Origin: Angiostrongylus vasorum
Taxonomy: Eukaryota > Nematoda > Chromadorea > Rhabditida > Metastrongylidae
Reading direction: 5' to 3'
DNA length: 64,000 nt
Assembly (NCBI GenBank): GCA_018806985.1
Contig: JADANN010000273.1
Location: forward strand, 124,001 to 188,000
The position numbers were made by a program, and so were the translations under genes. The notes beneath the pieces were generated by a model, which saw only the letters and a list, made by a program, of their open reading frames with translations, had not been told where the DNA came from and did not search any database. Shown one piece after another: positions 42,890-54,849 of the stretch. Within the stretch, counting starts at the first letter, position 1, and each line of letters begins with the position of its first letter.

Positions 42890-43145
42890 GCTGTCGGCGC
42901 TGATCAATCCCTAAGGGATGAGCCATGGTTTCGACTTCATTAAGCATCGTTTGGAGGTGACTGAATGCATATCTGCCCTTTACAATGACTCGCGTTGGTC
43001 TACCGATGTATAGAGTCAGTGCTGCTATCGTTGCAGACAAGTCTAGTACCAATGTGTCGACCCCGAAAGGATGGAAGGCTTGTGGGCCAGGGGAGTAGGG
43101 GCCGGCCTTATGTGTATTGCAGGGCGCTTCTGACCACAAGCGCAT
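42890..43145 (-). repeat. SINE-A copy
   Basis: The plus strand has GATCAATCCCTAAGGGATGA, CATCGTTTGGAGGTGACTGA and GACCCCGAAAGGATGGAAGG, ending GCGCTTCTGACCACAAGCGC. It lies about 20 bases from the tail of RTE copy B. Confidence 0.78.
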
Positions 43146-43209
43146 ATTATTATTATACCACACTTTAGACATCACCTGTATCACCTGTAGTCCCATTGGT
43201 CGTCGAGTG

Positions 43210-43993
43210 ACTCGAGCGGGCGCCAGTGAATCTTCCATTTTTCCCTGTCGCGTGCAAGAGTAGCCCAGTGAGTTCTGCTCGCTCTAGGGACTCGTCGAGC
43301 ATCATATATTTCTTCTGGGCTCTTCGTGAAGAACTCTGGCCATCGGATCGGTGGTCTTCCTGCAGTACGTTTGACATCCCGGGGAATCCAGTACTAACAG
43401 CTCTTCTCCATCGGTTGTCATTCATACGCAATACGTGTCCGGCCCACTTTATCTTCGACTGCCTGGCGTACAGAACGGCATCTTTGACTTTCGATCGTTG
43501 ACGCAGGTCGGAGCTTCGGATCCCTTCCCTGCTTGTGCGAAACAGGATACTCCTAACATCATCCTTTCGACTTCGACTGCGCCTTCAATAACGCTGAGTG
43601 ATCCTTCATCACCAGGTTTCTGACGTATACGTTAGGGCAGGAAGTACCGTTGAGTCGAAAAGGTGGGCACGGAGTTGGGTGTTCTTCATGCTCTTCACTA
43701 CATCCTCGATGCTCTTGAAAGCTCTCCAAATCGCTCGTTTCCTTCTGCTCAACTTTGGAGCTATGTGGTTCAACATGTTGATTTCCCAACCTAGACGCAT
43801 ACGAAACCAATCCGTCGTTCCTTATGGACATGGTTTTTGTGAGATTTAGTCGAAGACAAATATTTCCACAGGCTTTGTCAAAGTTGGCAAGCATACGTTC
43901 CGCTTGGCTAATGTTTGGTGTTATAAGGACGATGTCATAAGCAAAGCGAAGATGATGTAACCGCCGACCGTCGACTTTCACTCCCACGTTGTC
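43210..43993 (-). pseudogene. RTE copy B RT C-terminus
   Basis: Frames at 43,559-43,987 and 43,609-43,800 give LRFAYDIVLITPNISQAERM, RLGWEINMLNHIAPKLSRRK and LRAHLFDSTVLPALTYTSET. The block at 43,165-43,431 gives MRMNDNRWRRAVSTGFPGM and DHRSDGQSSSRRA, the conserved RTE tail. Confidence 0.75.
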
Positions 43994-44794
43994 CTATTCC
44001 AGTGTTCGCATGACGTTCCGAAGGGTGGCGGTGAATAACTTTGGCAAGATGGCATCGCCTTGCCTAACTCCTCTTTTGACGTCAATGACAATATCGTCGT
44101 AGAATGGTGATACCTTGGTTGTGAAATTTTTGTACAGCTCACGAAGAATCTTTATGTACCGAGTAGGGACTCCTTGACTGCCAAGGGCTTCCATAACTTC
44201 TTCTGTCTCAGTTGAAGCAAAGGGTTTCTTTAAATCGATGAAACTGTGACAGAGCGGTTTAACGAGTCTTGTTATCGTGTGGATGTGGTCCATTGTTTTA
44301 AATCCTTTTCGAAACCCTGCTTGATCACATTGCCATCCTTCGTCCAGTGTTCTGTCAATCATGTTTAGGATGACTCGAGTGAAAAGTTTGTAGACGACAG
44401 ACAGCATGCAGATTTCTCGATAGTTTCCAACATCGTGTAGGTCACCCTTCTTGAACAATAAAACGGTGCTGGTCTTCCACTGAGTAGGAACCTTGCATTC
44501 AGACAGGTAACGTGTGAAGAGCCGACCCAGTGTGTTTACGAGGACTGGCGGAAGATTCTTCAAGTGTTCTAGTCTTATCCTGTCCAGACCTGGTGTTGTT
44601 CGATTTTTCACCGACGAAATGGCATGTCTGATTTGGGAAGGGAGAACCGGTGGTACAACATATCCATGCTGCTTTATTTCATATGACGGAAGGTGGACTT
44701 GGCTATCGAAAAGATCTGAGTGGTATTCGTGAATGATTTTTCTCCATTGCCTTCCTGGATCCTGTAACTGTTCCGTCTGGGCGTGGGAGTGCAA
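43994..44794 (-). pseudogene. RTE copy B reverse transcriptase palm
   Basis: A 266-codon frame: SSVKNRTTPGLDRIRLEHLK, FTRYLSECKVPTQWKTS, CMLSVVYKLFTRVILNMIDR, then LCHSFIDLKKPFAST where motif A's AFD has become PFA (the second Asp is lost), and RGVRQGDAILPKLFTATLRN (motif B). FAYDIVLITPN (motif C, FADD changed to FAYD) lies in the next frame at 43,910-43,940. The catalytic changes mean the RT is inactive. Confidence 0.85.
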
Positions 44795-45436
44795 TCATAT
44801 TGGTCTTTGGGGAAGCTTCAGTGGGCTTTGCGAATGCTTTTCTCAGCCTCTGCAGCTACGACCATTACTGCTACTCTTTTCTCTTTAAAATATTCTTTTA
44901 TCGCCCCTTTGCATTGTTTTACAAGTTCGGACGTTAATCCGCGGTTGCCTGCACCTCGTGCGATTCACGCTGGCGTATCAGCTCGTTTCCGGAGGTAGAC
45001 GTCTCTTGGTGACCTTCAAACTCTTAGCTTTCATAGCGCTAAGATGGAGATGTTGAATAAGCTGGTCGTATTCCTCGCCGATGTTATCGACAAGGGCATC
45101 TTTCCAACAGCCAACTAATGAATTGAATAAGTCCCTATTTACAGTGGTTCCGTCACTTCAGATTTGAATTTAGCGGCTTTTTCTCCTTGCCGCATGAAAT
45201 AGAATCTTGCACGATGGATGGGATGGTCTGATCCGGTGTAGAATTTTGAAACAACAGCGAGTTCGGTTAGGCAAAACCTTCTATTTACTATGATGTGGTC
45301 GATTTCACTGTGGTACTCTCCATTGGGAGATTCCCATGTCCAGCGCTGAGAGCGGGGTTTCTGGAATTGCGGTTATCATGGACGGTCTTGGTCGCCATGA
45401 TAAACTAAACTCAGACAGTCGCTCACCCTGTTCCGT

Positions 45437-46090
45437 TCATTCTAATCCGTGGATCCCAATGTGACGTTCTTCAGACGTTTTTCTTTGTCCAATCTTAGCG
45501 CTGAAATCTCCAATGATGACCTTTAAGAATGTATGATCTTCTCTGTAGAACTTCTCCAATTCCATATGGAACGCTTCGACTTCTTTTTGGTCATAGTTTG
45601 ATGTCGGCGCGTAAACGAGGAAGATTGAAAAAGCCGGTATTGGTCCACATCTTCTTAATCGTAAACGTCCGATTCGAGTTGTAATTTGCTCGAATGAATC
45701 GATGTTCATGGACAAACTCGTGTTGACGAGAACGCCGGCGCCGCCGACTCCTCTTCTGTCGCATGTTCCGAGGAACAGTTCTTCTCCGGTGTCATAGACC
45801 GAGTTGAATGGGTGGCGTCGTCTCGTCTCAGCCAGGCCGATGACGTCGTAGCTCATCGTTCTTGCTTGCATGAGCAAGTCTTCTATCGAGGACGCGGATG
45901 CAAGTGTACGTGCATTGTAGGTACACATGGTCACCATGGTTCTTTGTGATCCAGGCAGCTTCCATTGGCCCTGAGATTTTAGCAGCCTTTCCGTACTCGT
46001 CTTACCCGACCCTGCGAAATTGGGGAGCTCTTTTGGGGTCAGGGGAATGAAGCCCGTTTTTTTATTGTGTTTAGCATTTTTGATGCCCAT
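45437..46090 (-). pseudogene. RTE copy B endonuclease domain
   Basis: A 217-codon frame with TMCTYNARTL, DVIGLAETRRR (Glu motif intact), [21 protein letters not shown] and VIIGDFSAKIG, where the usual DFN is DFS. It ends early at a stop after IGIHGLE, so the last endonuclease motifs (NEIDH) lie in another frame near 45,300. MGIKNAKHNKK opens the frame. Confidence 0.82.
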
Positions 46091-46514
46091 GTATAGCTTG
46101 CTGGGCTCTGAACGTGGAGGCTGGGTATACTCTCTGGTAGCTTGCCAGGCTCTCCCAGAGTGGACATGGAGCTTATTTGTTGGAGGCGACTCCTAACCGC
46201 GTCCATATACTTCCCTGCCACTTGATTGCAGGCTTTTGCCGAATTGACTCGTAGAATACAATCCGCGTAAGCGAGAACGCACCCACACACTCATGCATAA
46301 ATACGCCTAGCAAATACAGAACGTATGTGCCAAATTGGCGCAGCGGAAACAGGGAGTCCATCTCCTGGATCCACCTGCGTCTCAGGAAAGCAAAGGTCGC
46401 TTTTGTTCCGCAATTAACCCCCTATCCGCCACCTGGGGGCGCGCTACGTTGCCTCGCGACTAACCGTCTCGAGATCCCCCCATGATCTGTGAGGGAGATC
46501 AGTGGTCACTTTGA

Positions 46515-48300
46515 ACATATAGGTTAAAATCCGACATTAATTTACAAAACACGTATTAATAGCCTTTTAGAAGGTTCCTGATGTTCCAGAAATTTTGTAG
46601 TACTTAGAACCTTTCTCTAACTGTAAAACGAATAATCAGATTGATAACTAGTACGAAATTGTTATAAAACTGTGATTTGGGTAATTTTTTAAATATTTGG
46701 CGTCTTGCCAAAGCCGCTACAATTCAAGTGGATTGTTCACAGCCGTTCAACTTTGCGATCTAACTCATCCTTGTCGTATCGAGTCCTATTCGGTATAGTG
46801 CGGCATGGCTCAGATGAAGAACTCACGCGATAATACCCTTTTTATATCTGACGGTTGAGGTATATTGCCACTGATTTTTGGCTGTTTCGGTTGTGGTAAT
46901 GCATGTTCCTGCAGTCGCTATTTAATCAGCTGGCGTATAACATAGCAATATTTTGCAAATCTATTGTCATAAAACGTTAACATGAGTGATCAATGCTTTA
47001 TTAAACTATTAACCTTACACGAGGTTGCTACAAAAGGGCTTATTCGGCGAACATTTCGGCGTATTTGCATCCTTCGATAAACCCTATATCCAAGCGATTT
47101 GATTTTTCCACTTTCACACAAAACTAGGAGGCAATCATGCGAGATCGCTAGCGAAGATATTCACATTAAAATATCTACACCAGTAATTCAGAAAAAAACT
47201 ATGCACAGTATGCACAGCAGGTAAACTCATCAGCAGAGTAAGGAACAGATTTCATGGGGGAGAAGAAAGTAATGGACGCACACTATAATACAATATAATA
47301 GAAACAGAAACAACCGCTGAGCCAAGTAATAATGCACGCTAAGAACTATTAGTTCCATTACTGTATAAAAACGTTAGTAAATTTAGGGCAAAAATCCTTC
47401 CGACTAAATCTACGCTTCATCTCAAAGTTAGGTAAGTGATTTTCGTCGGTGACAATATTAATGCAACAACAGGGAAATAACGATGTCAAGAAATGGCGAC
47501 ATAAAAGTATAAGTGAAGAAGAAGTAAGCGAACGAAGTTGACATAAGGATTAGGGAAAAAGGCTGAAAATAGTGGAACACCTTGCACAATAGTGTTCCTA
47601 AGCAAAAACTACGGTTATATTGCGATTTGAAAGAACGACTTTCAACGAATCTCGACATTTAATGTTTAACTTATTTAAATCGCAAGAACAGTCCTTGCGG
47701 AGGTAAGCGAAAAGTGAAAACAAGCCTGCGTTATCTTAGCAAGGATAGTTCGTATGATATAAATTAACTATCAATGTCGAGGTTTATTAAAAACTTATCG
47801 ATTCTTCGAATAATTTCAAAAAGCGTAAAAGAGTTTGCAAAGTCGTACAAACGATATCACATGTTGGTAGCTAAGAAAGGTATAGCCGGGCGACAATGTT
47901 ATAAGCTTGTCTGATAAATGGCCTCACTAATCAATGCCAGTGTTTAAATGGTGCTCGTAGAGCAACAAATGTCTCTTGTGTTAAAATCTCTTGCTTTTGT
48001 TTCTGGTATATACTGTTTCACTGGAATATGGGTCTATGTTGTCTGACCATACTCACGACATGTTCAATGAATAGTACAGATGTCATGCGCACCATAGATG
48101 AACCAGAACATATTTGCGCCTCACTCTTTCTGAAAATCGGACTAAAATAAAAGGCTGCCACCGACGTTGATCAGAATTTCAAGATGTAAACGGCAGGTTG
48201 ATAATATAACTGCATAGGCACGAGTTAGGTACTGGCTTGTTTATAAATTGTCTAGTTCAAGACAAAAAACATGAATTAACAATTAGAAGTATTCAAAAAA
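46515..48300. other. No confident feature
   Basis: At 46,990-47,100 a faint match to the family F arm (GAGGTTGCTAC, and on the minus strand CGCCGAAATGTT) may be an eroded Penelope-like repeat. Otherwise nothing is seen. Confidence 0.35.
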
Positions 48301-48302
48301 GC

Positions 48303-48425
48303 GTGAGCAGAGCACTGGTAATGATACCGTTCAATACGACCAACTGCATCGTTCGATCCTGCCCCGTACCAATTAAGCCGTTATTCTCCCTGGGTCGACG
48401 AAGTGGTACCACAAGTGTTTGCGAA
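48303..48425 (+). repeat. SINE-A 5' fragment
   Basis: GAGCACTGGTAATGATACCG, then TCGTTCGATCCTGCCCC and GGTCGACGAAGTGGTACCAC align with the head and first body part of SINE-A at 28,990-29,095. The B box (GTTCGATCC) is closer to a tRNA than in other copies. Confidence 0.65.
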
Positions 48426-48429
48426 GCTT

Positions 48430-48750
48430 CTTCTGGGATGTGATAAAGACGTGGTAACTCGACAAGCATTCAAACAGCATTCATAAAGAGTATCCTTAAA
48501 CAGCAACCAACCACGAATCCGAGATCTTCAACATGGCTGCTACGGTTTTCCCTTGTTTCTCCTTAGTTATCAACAGTCACATCACCATTTTTAAACAACT
48601 GGGTTGTTGAACGTAGATACACTGATAAACCACTGTGAAAGTTAGCGCCGTACAATAGTAAGGCAAGACAAAAAGAACTACTAACGATGGACACTTCGCA
48701 ACAACAATAGAATCGGAGAATTAAATGCACCATTTAAATAATGCAAGCAA
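48430..48750. other. No feature seen
   Basis: No frames or repeats recognised. Confidence 0.45.
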
Positions 48751-49680
48751 TTAAACACATCTATTTATGCATAGTCTAACCCTTCCACCCGCTTCGATGA
48801 GTTCATTCACTATTGTTCCTGCTTCACTGGTACTCCTCGAAAAGATGACGATGTCATCCGCGAAAGGAAGATTTGACAGAAATTTCCCATCAATACGTAT
48901 GCCGTTCATGTCCCAATCGAGAGACTTCATCACCCGTTGCAGTACCAAAGTTGGCAGCTACGGCTGATAATGTGTCTTCTTGCCGAACTTGTTTTCACAC
49001 AGATATGGTGAGGACGTGATGAAAAAGATCTGTATTTTGCTGTAATTCCGATCACGGTCAGCTATTACTAGTATATAAGGACGGATCTACTCCATGGTCG
49101 ACAAGCGCTGCTGGAGTTTCATTCGTTTCGAGGCAGTCACTCTTCTTCTTAGCGGACGAAAAATCAGACCAGAAGCAAATGGCATCAGACAGACACAGAC
49201 AGACAGTCTTTTATGACCCTGTGACGCGGTTTCGAAGTGGTCAATGTAGTGAAGTCCCTGTTGGAATCCTGTTTGTGCCTCATTCAAGTTCCTCGATATG
49301 CTCAGAAGGATAGTCCTCGTAAACAGCTTGTAGAGTAACTCAATATGCACATCAGACCACAGCTACAAAAATCTCTTCGATAACTTCTCTTGAGTAGGAT
49401 GAGGGCGGGTGAAGTTTTCCACTGGTCTGCGATTTTCTCTTCTGATGGTAAGATATCATGTAGGGTGCGAAAAATACACGTAATTTGTAGCCTTCAGCTT
49501 TAAGGCGATCCACGAAGATATTATCAGGTGCTAGAGCCTTGACTCTCCTCATGCTTTCCATCGCAACTGAATCTTCAGAGCTCTTCGGGGTTTTTTACCA
49601 CAAGAGATTTTGGTGAACGAGTCGACCGAGGGTTGTGGAGCGGGAAAGAATGGCACCGAACATTTCCGTTGTCAGTTCCA
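48751..49680 (-). pseudogene. RT relic of a second RTE family (RTE-2)
   Basis: Minus frames read LKAEGYKLRV and RVKALAPDNIFVD (49,352-49,561), then LLYKLFTRTILLSISRNLNE and AQTGFQQGLHYIDH (49,087-49,350), then RVMKSLDWDMNGIRIDGKFL and LPFADDIVIFSRSTSEAG (48,751-48,948). FADD is the RT catalytic motif. The FADDIVIFSR form groups it with 60-62.8 kb and separates it from copies A-C (FADDIVLITPN). Confidence 0.75.
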
Positions 49681-49689
49681 TATTATGGG

Positions 49690-49795
49690 AAATGTAGTGG
49701 ATAATAGCACGTTCGATCCCTACCGTCGACATCTGCGTCTTGGAGATTTGCAAATATCTCAGCCTCACTACGGTTGAATCAGTAAAAATAAAAAG
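49690..49795 (+). repeat. SINE-B fragment
   Basis: GTAGTGGATAATAGCACGTT, with a B-box-like CACGTTCGATCCCTACC, then GGAGATTTGCAAATATCTCA. Confidence 0.65.
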
Positions 49796-49899
49796 TTAAT
49801 ATTGTGATTTCTACTGCAGCCTCAAATTAACTGGGTTCAGTGGTGATCTGTGCTCCTCAGATCAATTCCGTTGACGGCTAATTGCTGATGCCACCGGTA

Positions 49900-50120
49900 G
49901 ATAGAAAAGCGGCGGAGGGAAAAGGGGAAACGAAGGGCCCTCATGTTGCCGTGGTGAACGAGTTCGCCCCCGGAAATGGTAATAGCGTGTTCGTTCCCCA
50001 CCGCAGACATTTGCGGTCCGGAGTTTTGCAAATATCTCAGTATCACTTTGCTTGTATCTCATATAAAAATGAGCATAGTTGGGTCTCGTCAGCTGCATGC
50101 TGAACAATAAAAATAAAATA
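49900..50120 (+). repeat. SINE-B copy
   Basis: GCCGTGGTGAACGAGTTCGC (A-box-like head), GTAATAGCGTGTTCGTTCCC (B-box-like), then GGTCCGGAGTTTTGCAAATA and TCTCAGTATCAC. Confidence 0.78.
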
Positions 50121-50139
50121 AGTGGAATGAAGTGAACGA

Positions 50140-50290
50140 TAAAGGGCTCGGCGTTGATCTGCTCATGTGGATGCATCGCACATTTGACTTCTTCAAGCAT
50201 CGTAGAGGTGAATAAATTGGGGAGCATGATCGACTCAAGATCAATCCTGTATATTGCAGAGCACCTCTAACCACTGCGCTACGAGCATCT
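50140..50290 (-). repeat. SINE-A copy with internal deletion
   Basis: Minus-strand reading GTAGCGCAGTGGTTAGAGGT is a clear A box, and GGATTGATCTTGAG is B-box like. The middle body is missing, and the 3' part resumes at CACCTCTACGATGCTTGAAG. Confidence 0.75.
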
Positions 50291-50299
50291 CCACACTGC

Positions 50300-51285
50300 T
50301 GTAAGACCTTACTAGCATGCAGCTTGACCCACCCGCACCAACTGTGCTATTCGTAGATTGAACGGCGATTGGAAGAAACCATGAGGTGAGCGAGGATATG
50401 AAAGAGTTTACCGATTAACGCGATTCGGTGAATATTGATAGTTGCACGTAATTTTTGTCCTCAGCCATTAGCCACTTAAAATTTTTAGCACTACGTCAAA
50501 ATTTTTCAATACGCAATGCAAACAAAACCGAAAGATGACGCAATGGAAAAGGTAGAGAATCATCTGGAAATCGTGATTGGACATGTGGACCATACAGGTG
50601 TCCTGAAATTGCTCGTCAATAGTTCTAAAATTCTCGGATTTTTCCTCAAATTAGTTAAAATCACAAAATATGTGATGTTTCCGACATTAGTGCTTAAGCC
50701 CTTTTCAATTATATAGATATAAGCTAGCTGGATCAAATAGAAGCAACAACTTAGCTGAAAAACTTCAATTTAGATTTTTCATGAATCTGCAGATACGCAC
50801 CACTAGACAATCACCTAAACAGATACAAAGATTGCCTGTCATACACATGGCAAGGCCCTTGGCACTTTGATGTGATTAGTTTTTTTGTAACCTAACATCG
50901 ATTTACGTTGTCGATTTCGTATTAGGACTCAACTGCGGCTTGGGGCTTCTTTGCATTCTTTCACCATTCACTATAAACAGTATTTAACAGCTGTGAACCG
51001 TGAGGATTGCTATCTCGCGGTAGAATCCTTGCAAGATGGCAGAAATTTCTCCAGCGGTGGGCATACTCATGGTTGGACGACATATTTATGAAGAACGATG
51101 TGAAAGAGTGAATCAGAAGATAAATCTATATATTCACCTGCTTTAGATTACCCGCTTCTTGTTCGCTGCGAGGGGTATAATTACTGGAAAGCTGATTACT
51201 GATCAAGAAGAGGGGCTAACTCTTTTGTTATATTTGATAATCTGCTAAACACATAGGGGAAGGAATAATATATGAACAAAGCCAC
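50300..51285. other. No feature seen
   Basis: AT-rich, with only short frames. Confidence 0.45.
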
Positions 51286-51289
51286 TGTC

Positions 51290-52230
51290 CAAGACAAAAG
51301 TAAATGAATTGCTTTTTTCGTCCTACACTTACTTGGATCCTTGAAGTGCCCACTTTCACTAGTAAGAGGACTTTCACATTTTCTACTCGTTTTTTTCCGC
51401 GATCATTGTCAATTCCGATCTCTCGCTCGGGTGTGTGTATAAGTTTGACTTCGTGATTCACTACGCATTTGCATCTACGATTACAAATAATTTGTGCTAA
51501 CTTTAAACACGTCCACTCATCTTATACGGAGTTGTTTTCGAAGGTGACTGTTATCTATGAGAGTCCATAACACTGTTCTTACTCCCAGTCTGTTTTCCGC
51601 TCTTCTCATCATAATACCGGTCTATCTATATTTCACCTTCGATGTTTGTTTTGCTAAATTTCGAAAACGACGTAATTTTCGAAGGTCGGAGTTAGCTATT
51701 CCTAGTACAACACAGGAAGGTCGTTGAGTCAAAAGATGAGCATGGGCGTCCTACTAACATTTCGTAGATTGTTCCTCTGTGGAACCTGAATCTGACTTGC
51801 TTGCTCTACTTCTTCTGAACAACTGGTTTTCGATGTTTAATAGACACATCGGCTATACTGCGAGAAATTTGTATTCCATTCTCTGATATCAGGAATTCGT
51901 TATATATTCTACTTCCAACTCCAAATTGTCATGGATCGTCATTGTTTCCCTTATATCTAACTGCACTTCATCATGTTTCTCTATATCGAACAGTTCAATT
52001 GTGGTCTATGCAAAAATTTTCTTGCTGTTGCTGGATCTTTGATTCCGACTAGCCTTCACCCAGAAAGTAGTTAATAAGTGTTTACGCCAAGTCAACGTCG
52101 AATGAACATACAGTTCAGAAACAATCAATTTCTCCGAGAATGGCATGGTAATCGACGAAAACGAGATCGTCAGAGTCAGACACCAAAGGTAAAGGCAAAG
52201 GCTAAGGATTGAACTCAAATGGCTCTACGA
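51290..52230 (-). pseudogene. RTE-2 C-terminal and 3' tail relic
   Basis: Minus-strand pieces include a histidine-arginine domain relic (KQTSKVKYR, TGIMMRRAENRLG, 51,580-51,660) and, at 51,305-51,461, EREIGIDNDRGKKRVENVKV, LLLVKVGTSRIQ then GTAAGTGTAGG. The 60.2-kb copy has IDNDCEGKKRVANVLGFAQL and VRTDRPSIQ then GTAAGTATAAT. The agreement shows this is the 3' end of RTE-2, not a spliced host exon despite the donor-like GTAAGT. Confidence 0.6.
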
Positions 52231-52377
52231 TTTACATCCCTAGTTGTTCATTTTGACTATGCATCACATTGATCAAAAATTCCACCCAGAACATAACAGC
52301 TCTTGTCTATTGTTCTGTGAATGCCTAATGATTGAGTTTATGTAATGGAGTACTGTAACGGTGGGCTAGTCTTGCAC

Positions 52378-52460
52378 GTAACAGAGAAAAATGGAAGGTT
52401 GACCACTGCTCACTCGAGTCACTCGACAATTAATGGGAAGACAGGTGACATACGTAATAG
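52378..52460 (+). repeat. Orphan RTE 3' tail fragment
   Basis: GAGAAAAATGGAAGGTTGAC, then CTCGAGTCACTCGACAATTA and GACAGGTGACATAC match the last 80 bases of RTE copies A-B in plus orientation. Confidence 0.6.
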
Positions 52461-52464
52461 AACT

Positions 52465-53755
52465 TCTAAGTGCGAGATGCGACAAGGTAGCCAAATTGCA
52501 TAAGATTTCTCCTATGTCAAAAAGTCAAAAATTTTATGAAATCATAGGCTTTCTGTTTTGACAATTTCAAAGGACAAACCCAGAAAAGCCCCATTCGTGA
52601 AAGCACAGCATTTTTCACAGAAAAAAAACGAAACTTACATATCCTCGCGACTGCTCTTGTGTTCTGTATGCAACTATTATCTTCTACTATGCTCCACGTA
52701 GTTGAACTCATAGTTGCAGTTGCGATAGATTAACTGCCGTTATGCAAACCGAAGTTGCAATATTTGGACAGTCAACCATTTGTTTGTTATATGAACCTAT
52801 AAATAGTTTTCTTCACATACCCTTTCCTAGGCATTAATTAAACTACGACAAAGTTACAAGGAAAGAACGCCAGAGTCGAGGTACACAGGATTCTAACGAA
52901 ACTGCTGGAAGTGGTAACAGAAACCACGTTTTTATAATGCCCAAAATCAGACATGTTCTTGTTAACGAACTCAGAAGAGTTGGTATTTCATGGGAATACA
53001 TGCCAACAGTGAGAAATCTTTCTTTGCAGCTCGTGTATCGAACAATTCTGAACTTTACAAGGTTCTAGATTACGATAGACTGTCCGTTGTGAACTGTCGA
53101 CACCAATCTTTCAGCCCCTCTCTGTCGTAGTTATGAAGAAGGGTAAGCAATAGGGGGCATCTATGCTTGCGATGTATACTGCTCATTGTAGGGTCAGATG
53201 TCGATTAAGATCGTACATCATCTTTGTACTCTATATGTATGAAAAACTTTGTAAAAATTATGGTTCTACTCCGTACCCTTGTTAGTGAAACTATCCGAGT
53301 GCTTTCATCACATTACAACCATATTATAAGTTCCCTATTGGAGTTTTCCGGTTTATGTCATTATTTTTGATATTCTACCTAATTACAGCTGTACTATAGA
53401 TGTAAACCATTAGAAGTCACTCAATCAACATCAGTGGATAAAACACCTTCGAAACCCAAAACTCCTATTAGATTTCTTCGAAAACAAACAATGCTACATA
53501 TTGTAGTGAGATTCTCCTTTCCGACATAGACTGAAACTTTTTAAAAAGGGAGTGTACGAAGATTCACAGTCTAAAAAGTTTCGGAATGGGAGTGAGTTTT
53601 GTACTTAGATTCCTAATTTTCGGCAAGCCCCCAGTATTAACCGAGTTGCGAATCAGTTTATACACACTTTTAAATCACCATCTCGTTTTTTGTATCAATA
53701 ATTGTCTCGTAGTTCTACTTTTTATATGGTTTCATACTAAGAAATTTTTTTGTAA
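52465..53755. other. No feature seen
   Basis: AT-rich spacer; frames at 52,517 and 53,586 are not convincing. Confidence 0.45.
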
Positions 53756-53759
53756 CAGT

Positions 53760-54165
53760 TTCCAGGATCGACTTTCTCTTAACCTCGGCATAGGAATATG
53801 AATACGTCGTTTTCTTGTTCAGCAATCGCGAGGCTGTTGATCATATGATTGCCATAGAGTTTTTCGTCTGTTTGTAAGTGTTATTGAAGCGTTTGGCCTA
53901 ATAAATTGTATATTACAATACCCTTCCAGGCTCTGAAGAAGTTCTCAGATGTTCTCAGGACCGATCTTCTATTAACCTCAGCACTGGATTAGAAATGCGT
54001 CGTTTTCTTGTTCAGCAATCGCGGTAAGGAAGTTAGAACCCTTCCAGGCTCTGAAGAAGGCGATACTGTCGAAGCGTCAGCTACTGTTGTATTGTACTGT
54101 TTTTCTATGCAAGTAAATGTATGCTGTTTAACAACCTCGCGATTGCTGAACAAGAAAACGACTAA
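53760..54165. repeat. Penelope-like terminal repeat, family F, partly duplicated palindrome
   Basis: The arm CGTCGTTTTCTTGTTCAGCA followed by ATCGCG occurs at 53,806-53,831 and 53,999-54,024, and inverted at 54,140-54,165. One hammerhead-like core lies on the plus strand at 54,051-54,078 (CTGAAGA, GGC/GTC, GAAG, CGTC). The block at 53,930-53,960 repeats CTTCCAGGCTCTGAAGAAG without the rest of the core. The frames across this region (54,008-54,322) are artefacts. Confidence 0.65.
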
Positions 54166-54169
54166 GAAA

Positions 54170-54845
54170 TTTATTGCCTGGCCTGTATCCTCTTGTGCCG
54201 GGGATGTAATCAATTTCTCTTTGGAAACAGCAAACTTTCTTGTATTGCCCGTGATGGTTGCTTTTTTCGTTTCAGGTGACCAAGACATCGGAGGAATGAA
54301 AAAAGTTCTTCCCGTCACTTAGGTCCCAAAAGGACAACAAAAATCCGAAAACTATTAAACCTTTCAGAGAGATGACGTGATGAAATACGTCATAACCAAC
54401 GGAAAATCTCATATTGAAGATAAAATGTTGCTTCCTTATTCCTCTTTTAATTTTTGCTCCTTTCTGCTTACAACTTCCTGCACCTCCACAGAAGTACAGT
54501 AGGTGAGAGGAGCTAGAAAAACTATCTACGGCAACTGTCTCTTGCCTCTGACTTTAACGTAATGCTTTTGTACCCTATGGCTGTTGGTTCAGAGAGAGAT
54601 AACCGGATTTTTTAAAACTTCTAATTTTGGTGACATGCACAGAAGTATGAGTAGTGGTAGAAATATTCTGCCTTTCGTGATTGCCCCGAAGATTCAGAGG
54701 TTAATCACCTTAACTGCAGCAAAAAGATTCGTTATCAAAACAAGATCAGCGAGGAAGCTGCTGCTTATTACAGTCTCACGACTAAATTCGCCAAACTGGG
54801 TTCACTAACAAGCCCATTTATTGAACAATCTTTATTCTTCACAAA
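54170..54845. other. No feature seen
   Basis: Short overlapping frames only. Confidence 0.45.
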
Positions 54846-54849
54846 ATAA

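Larger units (their letters stand above)
43165..46510 (-). mobile_element. RTE-clade LINE, copy B, full length in outline
   Basis: The 3' tail (43,170-43,192) is ATCACCTGTATCACCTG, the same as copy A. The 5' leader runs to about 46,510. Two large open blocks remain (EN 45,437-46,090 and RT 43,994-44,794), separated by a region with several small deletions (44,790-45,430). The order and orientation match copy A, and it lies 33 kb away on the same strand. Confidence 0.88.

Noticed and set aside
46990..47110. Possible further hammerhead-like core (CGCCGAAATGTT on the minus strand)
   Set aside because: CUGANGA is absent and stem II does not pair; at best an eroded repeat arm.
51305..51461. Apparent host exon ending in a perfect GTAAGT donor
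   Set aside because: The same peptide and the same GTAAGT lie at the 3' end of the RTE-2 copy near 60.2 kb, so it is transposon sequence.
54008..54322. Overlapping ORFs of over 100 codons on both strands
   Set aside because: They run through the Penelope-like palindrome and share no motif with any protein.
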